From a bacterium (lineage in GTDB: Bacteria; JAMCPX01): a DNA stretch of 21,796 nt. The translations under genes and the position numbers were made by a program. Where the stretch lies: assembly GCA_021787655.1 (NCBI GenBank), contig JAJYLM010000013.1, positions 1 through 21,796 on the forward strand, given 5' to 3'. Under the pieces are notes generated by a model, which was given only the letters and a program-made list of their open reading frames with translations, did no database searches and was not told the origin of the DNA. Shown in pieces: positions 1-7,330 of this stretch (positions are counted from its first letter, which is position 1; the number at the start of each line of letters is the position of its first letter).

Positions 1-603
1 GATGATCGTGTCCGTGGTCGGATACACGATAGGACCGCCCGATGCCATGGAGTACGCGGTCGATCCCGTCGACGTCGCCATGATCAGGCCGTCTGCCTTG
101 TACGTCGTCAGGTAGTTGTTGTCCACCGTCGTCCGCAGCAGGATCATCCTCGCTATGGTGCCCTTGGTGATGACCGCATCATTGAGCACGTCGTACGTCA
201 GCAGGGGCGTACCGTTGTCCATGATCTGCGTGCGCAGACGCATCCTCTTCTCGTACACGGCCCCGCCGGACAGGACAAGGTCCGTCACCGTGTACAGCTC
301 GTCCATGGTGACCTCGGTCAGAAAACCGAGTCCGCCGATGTTCACGCCGATAATAGGTATGGCCTGATCTCCCATGAGGCGGATGGCCCACAGGAACGTG
401 CCGTCGCCACCGAACACCACGACGATGTCGACGTCCGCCGGGATCCTGTCTTTGAAGCGCACGAGGTCCGGATTCACTGCATCTGCCATGCTCGATTCGA
501 TGACCACCTTGATGCCCCGGGTATCGAGGTAGTTCGTAAACCGTTTTATCTCTTCGTAGATGTCTGCGGTTTTTTTATTTTTAACAACCAGTGCTATCTT
601 CAT
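1..603 (-). CDS. nadK: NAD kinase, C-terminus cut by window edge
   Basis: ATP-dependent NAD kinase, which makes NADP in the cytoplasm. Reading the minus strand from the ATG at 603 gives 201 residues open to the window edge. The family hallmarks are in order: GGDG at residues 65-68 (ATP/NAD site), NIGGLGFL at 88-95, NDAV at 141-144, and the DGLI.AT.TGSTAYS block at 171-185. Family members are usually about 280-300 residues, so roughly the last third lies outside the window. The start is supported by an AAGGTGAG Shine-Dalgarno a few bases upstream and by the N-terminus MKIALVVK, typical of the family. It is divergent from rarA across a 132-bp spacer. The only limitation is the truncation by the window. 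Confidence 0.96.
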   Translation of the reverse strand, partial: MKIALVVKNKKTADIYEEIKRFTNYLDTRGIKVVIESSMADAVNPDLVRFKDRIPADVDIVVVFGGDGTFLWAIRLMGDQAIPIIGVNIGGLGFLTEVTMDELYTVTDLVLSGGAVYEKRMRLRTQIMDNGTPLLTYDVLNDAVITKGTIARMILLRTTVDNNYLTTYKADGLIMATSTGSTAYSMASGGPIVYPTTDTII

Positions 604-697
604 GTATCACTCACCTTCATCCGTCAATGACACCTGTATACTTTTCTGTAACCAGGGCATGCTGGTTTTCATATCTTCTTCCTACTTCTTTCATTTT

Positions 698-726
698 CTG
701 ATAGCATACATCAGGTGAAATATTAA
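698..726 (+). promoter_or_regulatory. Weak sigma70-like promoter candidate for rarA
   Basis: CTGATA (698-703), a 17-base spacer and TATTAA (721-726) match the -35 and -10 consensus at four of six positions each. Transcription would start only a few bases before the rarA ATG at 736. That fits the absence of a Shine-Dalgarno at normal distance: the nearest AGGTGA is about 18 bases from the ATG. The match is weak and could be chance. Confidence 0.25.
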
Positions 727-735
727 CACAATCAT

Positions 736-2010
736 ATGAAACAGCCTCTCGCCCATAGATTGCGGCCGCGCAGCCTCAGCGAGCTCGTGGGCCAGGAACA
801 CGTTCTCGGTGCGGGAAAGCCGCTGCGGCAGACCCTCGACGCAGGCATACTGCCGTCACTTATCATCTGGGGCCCCCCGGGCTCCGGGAAGACGTCTTTC
901 ATCAGGCTCATCACATCCGCGCCTGGCTATGAACCTGTATTCATGACCGCGGTCTCTGCGGGCACCAGGGAGATCAACAGCGTGCTGAAGCAGGCCGGCA
1001 CCCTGACGCTGGGCGGCAAAAAGACCGTCCTCGTGCTCGACGAACTCCAGCACCTCAACCGCTCCCAGCAGGAAATCCTCCTGCCGCACGTCGAGGACGG
1101 GAGCATCGTCTTCATCGGCATTTCCACGGACAACCCGTCGTTCGCACTGAACCGGGCGCTGTTGTCACGGACAACGCTGGTGGTATTCGAGCCATTGAAC
1201 GAGCAAGCGCTCACAGCCATTATACAACGAGCGCTGACCGACACGGAACGCGGACTCGGCAATGAGGGGATTACGATCAACAAAGAGGCACTGGACTACC
1301 TCGTCGTGACCAGTAACGGCGACGGTCGCAAGGCACTCAACGCAGTCGAGATCCTCGCAGGTATTGCGGCAAACAAGCCCGATAAGCGGATCACCCGTGA
1401 GGAAGCGTCGAAGCTGTCCGAGGTCAACCTGCTGCCGTACGACCGCAAGGAAGACGAGCACTACCACACCATATCCGCCTTTATCAAGAGCATGCGGGGT
1501 TCAGACCCTGACGCAGCCGTGTATTATTTGGCCCGGATGCTCGAATCAGGAGAAGATCCGCGGTTCATCCTGCGCAGGATGATCATCTTCGCGTCGGAGG
1601 ACGTCGGCAACGCAGACCCGGTCGCGTTGACTGTTGCAGTCTCCGCGTTCCATGCATTCGAAGCCGTTGGCATGCCCGAGGGCTTCATTCCCATCGCGCA
1701 TGCAGTCGCGTACCTTGCGTCGAGCCCGAAGAGCAATGCGTCCTACAAGGCATACCTGAACGCAAAGGCAGACCTCAAACGCCGCGGCTACCTCAGTATT
1801 CCGAAGCACATCATCAACCCGGTCACAGACCTGGGCGAAAAGCTCGGCTACGGGGACGGGTACAAGTATCCGCACGACTATGAGGGCGGGTATGTCGAAC
1901 AGCAGTACCTTCCTGACGAGATCAAAGGCACGCACTACTACCAGCCAAAAGATATTGGTTACGAAAAGATCATCCGGGCGTATTTGGAAAAGATCCGGAA
2001 GAAAACCTGA
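736..2010 (+). CDS. rarA: Replication-associated recombination protein A (RarA/MgsA), AAA+ ATPase
   Basis: AAA+ ATPase of the RarA/MgsA/WRNIP1 family, which acts at stalled replication forks and single-strand gaps together with SSB; it is related to clamp-loader subunits. The 424-residue length is normal for the family. The N-terminus has the expected PLAHRLRP and VGQEHVLG pattern. Walker A is GPPGSGKT at 46-53 and Walker B is VLVLDE at 98-103. A sensor-1-like ISTDNPSF follows at 129-136, and LLSR at 142-145 supplies the probable arginine finger. The C-terminal half carries the family blocks for tetramerisation, including IRGSDPDAAVYYLARM-like and ASEDVGNADP segments. The residues after Walker B read LQHLN where IHRFN is usual, a mild variant. 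A strong intrinsic terminator follows the stop. Function is assigned by family. Confidence 0.95.
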   Translation: MKQPLAHRLRPRSLSELVGQEHVLGAGKPLRQTLDAGILPSLIIWGPPGSGKTSFIRLITSAPGYEPVFMTAVSAGTREINSVLKQAGTLTLGGKKTVLVLDELQHLNRSQQEILLPHVEDGSIVFIGISTDNPSFALNRALLSRTTLVVFEPLNEQALTAIIQRALTDTERGLGNEGITINKEALDYLVVTSNGDGRKALNAVEILAGIAANKPDKRITREEASKLSEVNLLPYDRKEDEHYHTISAFIKSMRGSDPDAAVYYLARMLESGEDPRFILRRMIIFASEDVGNADPVALTVAVSAFHAFEAVGMPEGFIPIAHAVAYLASSPKSNASYKAYLNAKADLKRRGYLSIPKHIINPVTDLGEKLGYGDGYKYPHDYEGGYVEQQYLPDEIKGTHYYQPKDIGYEKIIRAYLEKIRKKT

Positions 2011-2043
2011 GAAAGCGGTCAATCATTATTTTTCATAAATAAG

Positions 2044-2080
2044 AGGGCGGGTTTTCAACCCGCCCTGCAATGTTTTTTTT
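2044..2080 (+). terminator. Intrinsic terminator of rarA
   Basis: A perfect 10-bp GC-rich stem (2044-2053 with 2057-2066) around a 3-base loop is followed by a run of eight T at 2073-2080. It begins 34 bases after the rarA stop. On the minus strand the same stem is followed by a moderately T-rich stretch, so it may also stop transcription from the convergent propeller gene. Confidence 0.88.
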
Positions 2081-2083
2081 CTA

Positions 2084-2107
2084 AGGGGCGAATGATCATG
2101 CGCCCCT
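2084..2107. terminator. Second inverted repeat in the convergent spacer
   Basis: AGGGGCG (2084-2090) pairs with CGCCCCT (2101-2107). The 10 bases between them contain a self-complementary ATGATCAT, giving a nearly perfect 24-bp palindrome. It lies 12 bases after the stop of the minus-strand propeller gene. No T-run follows on the minus strand, so it is a stem-loop that may assist termination or protect the 3' end rather than a textbook terminator. Confidence 0.45.
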
Positions 2108-2119
2108 GCCTTCGCTATC

Positions 2120-4486
2120 TCAGTAATTCCCTCCGCCCGGGAATACCGGACCAGGATACGGCCAGTACTGGGGTCCATTCGCAGCACCGACAAGCTCATA
2201 TAACACGGTGAAGTTCCCGGCATTCGTAAGCACCAGGACATCCCCTGCTGCATCGATGCTGATACCCACCGGTCCTGAACCAACTGCATACACCCCCAGG
2301 GTTTCGCCGGCAGGACTTAATTCAGTTACCGTACCATCGCCGCTATTCGTGACCCAGACATTGCCGGATGCGTCTATGGCTATACCGTCCGGATACATGC
2401 CTACGGTATACGTACCTATAGTTATGCCGGTAGAGCTTAGTTCCGTAACGGTATTACTACCACCATTCGCAACCCAGATATTACCGGATGGATCTATGGC
2501 AATACCCTCCGGATATTTGCCCACGGTATATGTTCCAATGCTGACACCGTCAGCGTTCAATTCCGTCACGGTATTGTAGCTATTGTTCGTGACCCAGACG
2601 TTGCCGGACATATCTATTGCTATGCCCCATACCCACGATCCTGAGATCGGGCTTGCAGAATACGTCCCTACGGTTGCACCGGTAGCGCTTAATTTCGTTA
2701 CCGTATTGTCTGCCTCATTTACGACCCAGACATAACCTGTGGCGTCTATGGCAATGTTACTCGGCGCTGCGCCTACGGTAAACGTTCCAAGGGTGATACC
2801 GGTAGCGCTTAATTCTGACACCGTACCGTCATTCTGGTTCACGACCCAGACATCGCCGGTGAAGTCTATGGCAATGCCAATCGGGCCGTTGCCGACAGTA
2901 TAGGTCATGGTTGTGCCGGTAACAGTCAGTTCGTTTATCGTATTATTGTAGTCATTGGTGACCCAGATATTACCGGATGCATCTATGGCAGGGGCACCCC
3001 AGCTAAATGCACTTGAGGTACCGACTTGATTGGTGTTTGTCGTCACCGGCATTGCGCTTGTTTGGCTGGAATATGCGCTTTCTACACCCTGATTATCAAC
3101 GGTGGTAACAACGAAGTAGTACCGGGTGCCATCCGTCAGCGGCGATATTGTGCATCCCGTTGACGTTGTAAAGGCCGCCAGTGTATACGGCCCGCCCGGT
3201 GTTGTCGATTCATAAACATTGTAGCCTTTCGCATTGCGGACCAATTCGGTTGCGTTGTGACCGAAATAATTAGCGACCCAGACGTTTCCTGAGGCATCTA
3301 TGCCGATGCCAACCGGTACTGAGCCCACGCCATACGTTCCAAGGGTGATACCGGTTGAGCTTAATTCGGTTACCGTATTATCATTAGCATTTGTGATCCA
3401 GATATTGCCCGATGCATCTATGGCAATATCAGCCGGTGCTGAGCCCACGGTAAACGTTCCAAGAGTAAAACCGGTAGAGCTTAGTTCCGTTATCGTGTTG
3501 CCACCATTATTCGCAACCCAGACGTTGCTCGAGGCATCTATCGTAACTGCAACCGGCACTGAACCCACGCCATACGTTCCGAGGGTGATACCGGTAGAGC
3601 TTAGTTCCGTAACTGTATTATTTCCACTATTCGCAACCCAGAGATTCCCCGAAGCATCGATAGCAATGCCGGCCGGTCTTAAGCCCACGTCATACGTTCC
3701 AAGCGTGATACCGGTAGAGCTGAGTTTGGTTACGGTGTTGTCATTATTATTCGCAACCCAGATATTGCCGGATGCATCTATGGCAATTCCAGTCGGTCCT
3801 GAACCCACGTCATACGTTCCGAGGGTGATACCGGTAGAGCTGAGTTCTGTTACGGTATTGTCGTTATTATTAGTAACCCAGATATTCCCCGAAGCATCGA
3901 TAGACGCGGCCCAGGGACCATACCCGACCGTAGCTGTTGTTATCGTTGTGCCCGTGGGACTTAATTCGGTGACCGTGTTGGCTCCGTAATTCGCAACCCA
4001 GACTTTTCCTCCGGCATCTATAGAAATCCAGTGCGGCTGTGGGCCTACCATATAGGTATTCCAGCCCAGCGACACCCATGAATCACCGGCGATTGCTGTA
4101 AGGTTGTTCGGCCCGGGTCTGGCTGGTGTTGCGCTCACCTCGTTCGAGTAGCCGCTCTGCCCGACGCTGTTCACCGCAGTCACCACGAAGTAATACTTGG
4201 TGCCGTCCATCAGCCCTGTTATTGTGCTGTTCACTACCGAAGTCATTGTAAACGGTGTTGTGGAATACGTGCCTGACGTGGTCGAGGTATAGACATTATA
4301 GCTCGTTGCACCTTTTGATGCGCTCCATTGCAGTGTCACCTGCGAGTCAGCAGGCGTTGCAATAAGACCTGTTGGAGCGGCCGGCTTTGATGAACCGCCG
4401 CTGCTGCTCTTGCTGCCGCATCCGCTTCCTATGCCAAGAGAAATAACCAGGGTGATTGCGAGAAAGGTTTTAACTGCATTTTTCAT
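2120..4486 (-). CDS. Putative lipoprotein: FN3 modules and two seven-blade NHL/Vgb-like beta-propellers
   Basis: This 788-residue surface or periplasmic protein has no recognisable catalytic site; a binding or structural role is inferred. Residues 1-22 are a signal peptide ending GSGC, a plausible lipobox with Cys23, followed by a Ser/Gly-rich tether. Residues 36-121 form one FN3 domain. Residues 125-144 look like the first strands of a second FN3. Six exact 40-residue propeller repeats plus a shorter seventh follow (about 146-415), with the pattern IAIDASGN.WVAN..NTVTEL. The rest of the second FN3 continues at about 416-481, then a second seven-repeat propeller at about 497-767. The C-terminal tail is rich in Gly, Pro and Tyr. 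An AAGGAG Shine-Dalgarno sits six bases before the ATG. The closest families I recognise are NHL and virginiamycin-lyase-like (Vgb) propellers, but there is no evidence that it is a lyase. Confidence 0.88.
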   Translation of the reverse strand: MKNAVKTFLAITLVISLGIGSGCGSKSSSGGSSKPAAPTGLIATPADSQVTLQWSASKGATSYNVYTSTTSGTYSTTPFTMTSVVNSTITGLMDGTKYYFVVTAVNSVGQSGYSNEVSATPARPGPNNLTAIAGDSWVSLGWNTYMVGPQPHWISIDAGGKVWVANYGANTVTELSPTGTTITTATVGYGPWAASIDASGNIWVTNNNDNTVTELSSTGITLGTYDVGSGPTGIAIDASGNIWVANNNDNTVTKLSSTGITLGTYDVGLRPAGIAIDASGNLWVANSGNNTVTELSSTGITLGTYGVGSVPVAVTIDASSNVWVANNGGNTITELSSTGFTLGTFTVGSAPADIAIDASGNIWITNANDNTVTELSSTGITLGTYGVGSVPVGIGIDASGNVWVANYFGHNATELVRNAKGYNVYESTTPGGPYTLAAFTTSTGCTISPLTDGTRYYFVVTTVDNQGVESAYSSQTSAMPVTTNTNQVGTSSAFSWGAPAIDASGNIWVTNDYNNTINELTVTGTTMTYTVGNGPIGIAIDFTGDVWVVNQNDGTVSELSATGITLGTFTVGAAPSNIAIDATGYVWVVNEADNTVTKLSATGATVGTYSASPISGSWVWGIAIDMSGNVWVTNNSYNTVTELNADGVSIGTYTVGKYPEGIAIDPSGNIWVANGGSNTVTELSSTGITIGTYTVGMYPDGIAIDASGNVWVTNSGDGTVTELSPAGETLGVYAVGSGPVGISIDAAGDVLVLTNAGNFTVLYELVGAANGPQYWPYPGPVFPGGGNY
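2186..2998 (-). repeat. Second tandem array: seven propeller repeats, mostly 120 bp
   Basis: Encodes residues about 497-767 of the propeller lipoprotein. The repeat phase marker I.ID recurs every 40 residues, except for one 44-residue unit carrying an insertion near residues 611-618. The repeats are more diverged from each other than those of the upstream array, and the last has lost the WV.N consensus (VLVLTN). This suggests the older of the two propellers. Confidence 0.85.
3245..4036 (-). repeat. First tandem array: six exact 120-bp propeller repeats plus a partial seventh
   Basis: Six consecutive units of exactly 120 bp (3317-4036) encode residues 151-390, and a partial seventh unit reaches about 3245. 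Neighbouring units are visibly close at the DNA level, for example 3661-3780 against 3781-3900. This indicates fairly recent tandem duplication or homogenisation. The array is coding, in frame and contiguous with no spacers. Confidence 0.88.
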
Positions 4487-4595
4487 ATTCGCTCCTTTTT
4501 TCCCATATTTTTTGAACAGTCTTTTCTATTCTGCCGAAAACCCCTCTTGATCCCCATTTCAAAAGGTAAAAAAGCAGAACCTTCCCCTTCTTGTT

Positions 4596-4625
4596 AACAT
4601 ACCCGTCTATTAATATTTCTGTCAA
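4596..4625 (-). promoter_or_regulatory. Sigma70-like promoter for the propeller lipoprotein
   Basis: On the minus strand a perfect TTGACA (4625-4620) is followed by an 18-base spacer and TATGTT (4601-4596, four of six matches). It predicts a leader of about 100 bases before the ATG at 4486. The surrounding AT-rich spacer, 4487-4761, holds no gene that I can see. Confidence 0.42.
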
Positions 4626-4761
4626 ACCTCATGGAACTTTATGTCTTTTCCGTACACGCACTGTACTGTATTTCTCACGCGGTAACATACAAAAAACCTG
4701 TCAGCACCGGGGTGAATTTTGATTAAAACGAGCCATTCCGCAGGAACGATGGGCGGGCAGT

Positions 4762-5574
4762 TTATGCCTGAATTTCCGATAAAAATTCCTGCATACGTCT
4801 GCTGACCTGTTCAGGTGCCTCGAGACAGCTCAGGTGCCCTGCATTCCGGATGACCTCGAGCCTCGAACTTTTTATTGTTGCTGCAATTGCCTGAGCTTCT
4901 TCGACCGGCGTAAGCCGGTCGTGTTCGCCGGTCATGATCAGAACAGGACAGGTTATATCACTGAGCGTCGGCGTGGAGTCCGGCCGTTCCATCATCGCCA
5001 GCGACGCATGGGCAATGGCTTCCGGAGAGCTGCGGGCAATTGCGTTCCGTACCTCGAGGACGACATCGGGCTTGGTCTCGCGCGTCGACGCTGCGAACAG
5101 CCTCTGTGCCCACTCGTCTGCGATGGCTTCCATCTCACCGCTGCGCGCCCTGCGGGCCAGGTCGAGCCTGCCTTTTTTGCCCTCTTCCGGGTCAGCGCCC
5201 GCTTTTGTATCGAGGAGCACCAGTGCCCGCACCCTTGCCGGGAACAGCCTGTAAAAGGCAAAGGAGATATATCCGCCCATGGAGATCCCGGCAAGCACAG
5301 CCTTGTCGATGCCGAGCTCGTCGAGCAGGCCTTTCATGTCACGTGCAAACAGATCCATGGAAAAGGGCCCCGGAGTTATCCCGGACCTTCCAAAGCCCCT
5401 GAGGTCAGGCACAATGACCCGTGCCATCGTCCCCAGTGTTTCAATCTGGTACTTCCAGATGTCTCCGGTCAGCGGGAATCCGTGGATGAAGAGAACGGGT
5501 ATGCCGCTGCCCGTGTCACGGTAAAACATGTCGAACCCGTTCGCTGCAGAGTATGTTTCATTCCCTTTCGTCAT
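4762..5574 (-). CDS. Alpha/beta-fold hydrolase
   Basis: Cytoplasmic serine hydrolase of the alpha/beta fold, 270 residues, the usual size. The oxyanion-hole HGFP is at residues 31-34. PDLRGFGRS is at 56-64. The nucleophile elbow GISMGG gives Ser98. GEHD.LTP gives the acid Asp219, and NAGH gives His247. This layout resembles 3-oxoadipate enol-lactonase, RsbQ and general esterases; the substrate cannot be read from the sequence. There is no signal peptide. It lies 19 bases downstream of the radical SAM gene on the same strand, so the two are probably co-transcribed. It could act on the product of that enzyme, but that is inference from position only. The start is ATG at 5574. Confidence 0.9.
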   Translation of the reverse strand: MTKGNETYSAANGFDMFYRDTGSGIPVLFIHGFPLTGDIWKYQIETLGTMARVIVPDLRGFGRSGITPGPFSMDLFARDMKGLLDELGIDKAVLAGISMGGYISFAFYRLFPARVRALVLLDTKAGADPEEGKKGRLDLARRARSGEMEAIADEWAQRLFAASTRETKPDVVLEVRNAIARSSPEAIAHASLAMMERPDSTPTLSDITCPVLIMTGEHDRLTPVEEAQAIAATIKSSRLEVIRNAGHLSCLEAPEQVSRRMQEFLSEIQA

Positions 5575-5593
5575 TCCTGTCTTCTCCTGGTAT

Positions 5594-7015
5594 CTATACG
5601 ACAGCTGTCTTTTTCCGCTTCACCCGGTCACCGAACAGCTTCACGTACTCTTCAGCTGTTCCCTGCCCGATATGGTGTTCAGTCCCGGTTTCCTTCGGTC
5701 CTTTATACTCATTGTCCCAGATCGGTGTCGCTATCTTCTCATACTCGCGCGCGTATGCATCGAGCTGCGGTCCAAGGGTCGTTACCGTGTCCCACCCTCC
5801 GCCCTGCGACGGCACTGCTCCGTTTGAAGCAACCACGTCCCGCAGCACCTGGGGACGGTCGATGACCATGCATGGCCGCAGCAGGTTGGTGTATTCTTCC
5901 TGGCGCTTCCTGATGGCCGTGAAGAACGGCGAGCGCAGAACATCGATCACCTTTTTGTTCAGGATGTTGTCCGTGTGGTACTGCACAAACACGCAGGGGT
6001 CGACATCACCGCTTGCAGTCACATGGAAATACCCCCGCCCTCCTGCAAGACACGCGTGTCCCTGCGAACCGGCGACTGTACCGTCCATCCAGAAATCGAC
6101 GATGGGAAGCTGCCTCGTTTTCCTCAGCTCGCGGATCCTCTTGCCCCGGTAGTCCCGCTGCTGCGGTGTCGGCATCAGGTCCAGGGCAGGGCTGCGGCCG
6201 ACAGGCATGTAATTAAAATACCACCCTACGTAGCACCCCTTTTTCTCGAAGAAGTCCACAAATTCATCGCTCACGATGAGCTCGTTGTTTTCCCGGGTCG
6301 CTGTTGCGGAATAACCGTACAACCCGCCGAGCGCATTGAGTTCGTCCATGAGCGACATGACTGTCCTGAACACGCCCTTGCCTCTCCGGGCATCCGTTTG
6401 TTCTTCATACCCTTCGACGGAAAAACACGGAATGATATTGCCGAGGCGGACGATGTCTTTTGCAAGGCCGTCCTTTTCGATGTAGACGCCGTTCGTGTAG
6501 ACCTGGAAGACCATATCGCTGTGCTTATCAAAGATCTTCATCATGTCCCTGCGTATGAACGGCTCTCCGCCGGTGATGACCGCGAAGTACATGCCGTACT
6601 CCTTGCCCTCGGTCAGGATCCTGTCGATGGTGTCGAAATCAAGCACGTCGTTCTGGGCGTAGTTCGCAGAGTAGCAGCCGTAGCACTTGAGGTTGCACCT
6701 GAACGTCGGGCTGATGACGGTGAGCGACGGCGGTACAAAACCGTACGACTGCGTAAACGAGGTTATCTTGCCGGATGCAAACAGCATGGCGTTCCCGAAC
6801 AGGTTTTCGACAAACCTCTTCCTGACCGTGGGTGCAAGACGGCTGTACTGGTGTTTGAAGTTCAGCAGCAGCAGGTTGATAAAGTCCCGGGCATCCGGGT
6901 ATTGGATGAGATCCACCTGTGGTTTGACCAGGGACAGAAATGTCCGGTCTGGTATGCGCGCTGCTATGCCGGTTACCCCACGTAACAATCCCCTGTTGAG
7001 TTTTGAGTTCTTCAT
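5594..7015 (-). CDS. Radical SAM/SPASM-like protein of unknown substrate
   Basis: A 473-residue radical SAM enzyme. The CX3CX2C cluster site is Cys107, Cys111 and Cys114, in CNLKCYGC. GGEP at 149-152 is the SAM-binding motif. The C-terminal part has Cys322, Cys341 and Cys382, with the GDVDPC and GRGYFHV context of a SPASM-like auxiliary Fe-S region. The first about 95 residues form a family-specific extension ahead of the barrel. No B12-binding domain is visible. No small peptide substrate gene could be found beside it, which would have been expected for a RiPP maturase. The start at ATG 7015 is set by a GAGGAGG Shine-Dalgarno about seven bases upstream. It heads a two-gene unit with the alpha/beta hydrolase and has its own promoter candidate. 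Confidence 0.9.
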   Translation of the reverse strand: MKNSKLNRGLLRGVTGIAARIPDRTFLSLVKPQVDLIQYPDARDFINLLLLNFKHQYSRLAPTVRKRFVENLFGNAMLFASGKITSFTQSYGFVPPSLTVISPTFRCNLKCYGCYSANYAQNDVLDFDTIDRILTEGKEYGMYFAVITGGEPFIRRDMMKIFDKHSDMVFQVYTNGVYIEKDGLAKDIVRLGNIIPCFSVEGYEEQTDARRGKGVFRTVMSLMDELNALGGLYGYSATATRENNELIVSDEFVDFFEKKGCYVGWYFNYMPVGRSPALDLMPTPQQRDYRGKRIRELRKTRQLPIVDFWMDGTVAGSQGHACLAGGRGYFHVTASGDVDPCVFVQYHTDNILNKKVIDVLRSPFFTAIRKRQEEYTNLLRPCMVIDRPQVLRDVVASNGAVPSQGGGWDTVTTLGPQLDAYAREYEKIATPIWDNEYKGPKETGTEHHIGQGTAEEYVKLFGDRVKRKKTAVV

Positions 7016-7114
7016 TTCAACCTCCTCAAGGTATTTTTATACTACGGTGCAACCCTTGATGATCGGAGTTTGTTGAGTTAACGGATGTCTGTCGTTCGCA
7101 ATAGTATAGAACAG

Positions 7115-7143
7115 AAAATATATCCCGAATATGTACTTGTCAA
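7115..7143 (-). promoter_or_regulatory. Sigma70-like promoter for the radical SAM-hydrolase pair
   Basis: A perfect TTGACA (7143-7138), a 17-base spacer and TATTTT (7120-7115) lie on the minus strand in the 315-base spacer between the hydratase stop and the radical SAM ATG. The predicted leader is about 90 bases. The rest of the spacer (7144-7330) shows no convincing gene, only short open frames without a Shine-Dalgarno or family pattern. Confidence 0.55.
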
Positions 7144-7330
7144 GGTATCCACCTGAAAAGAACACTCTTTTTAAACAATAAGGAACATAGCAGGGGGGTT
7201 TTGTATCTTGAGGGATCACCGCCAGAAGCGGATGAACCTGTGGTGCAAGCCTTGGAATGAGAGGAATAAAACGAATAGAAAACTTCCCGAGTGCTTTTTG
7301 GGTGGACCCTACTGGTGTGCAGGTTCAGGG

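Noticed and set aside
3300..3989. Long plus-strand open frame with repeated VTVLSL and ATQILPDAS-like units
   Set aside because: It is the antisense of the 120-bp propeller repeats; its apparent repeats mirror the coding array, and it has no Shine-Dalgarno or family pattern.
3317..4036. Periodic 120-bp array considered as CRISPR or other noncoding repeat
   Set aside because: Units are contiguous, in frame and translate to propeller blades; there are no spacers.
4834..5865. 343-residue plus-strand open frame
   Set aside because: It spans the antisense of the alpha/beta hydrolase and the end of the radical SAM gene, both well supported.
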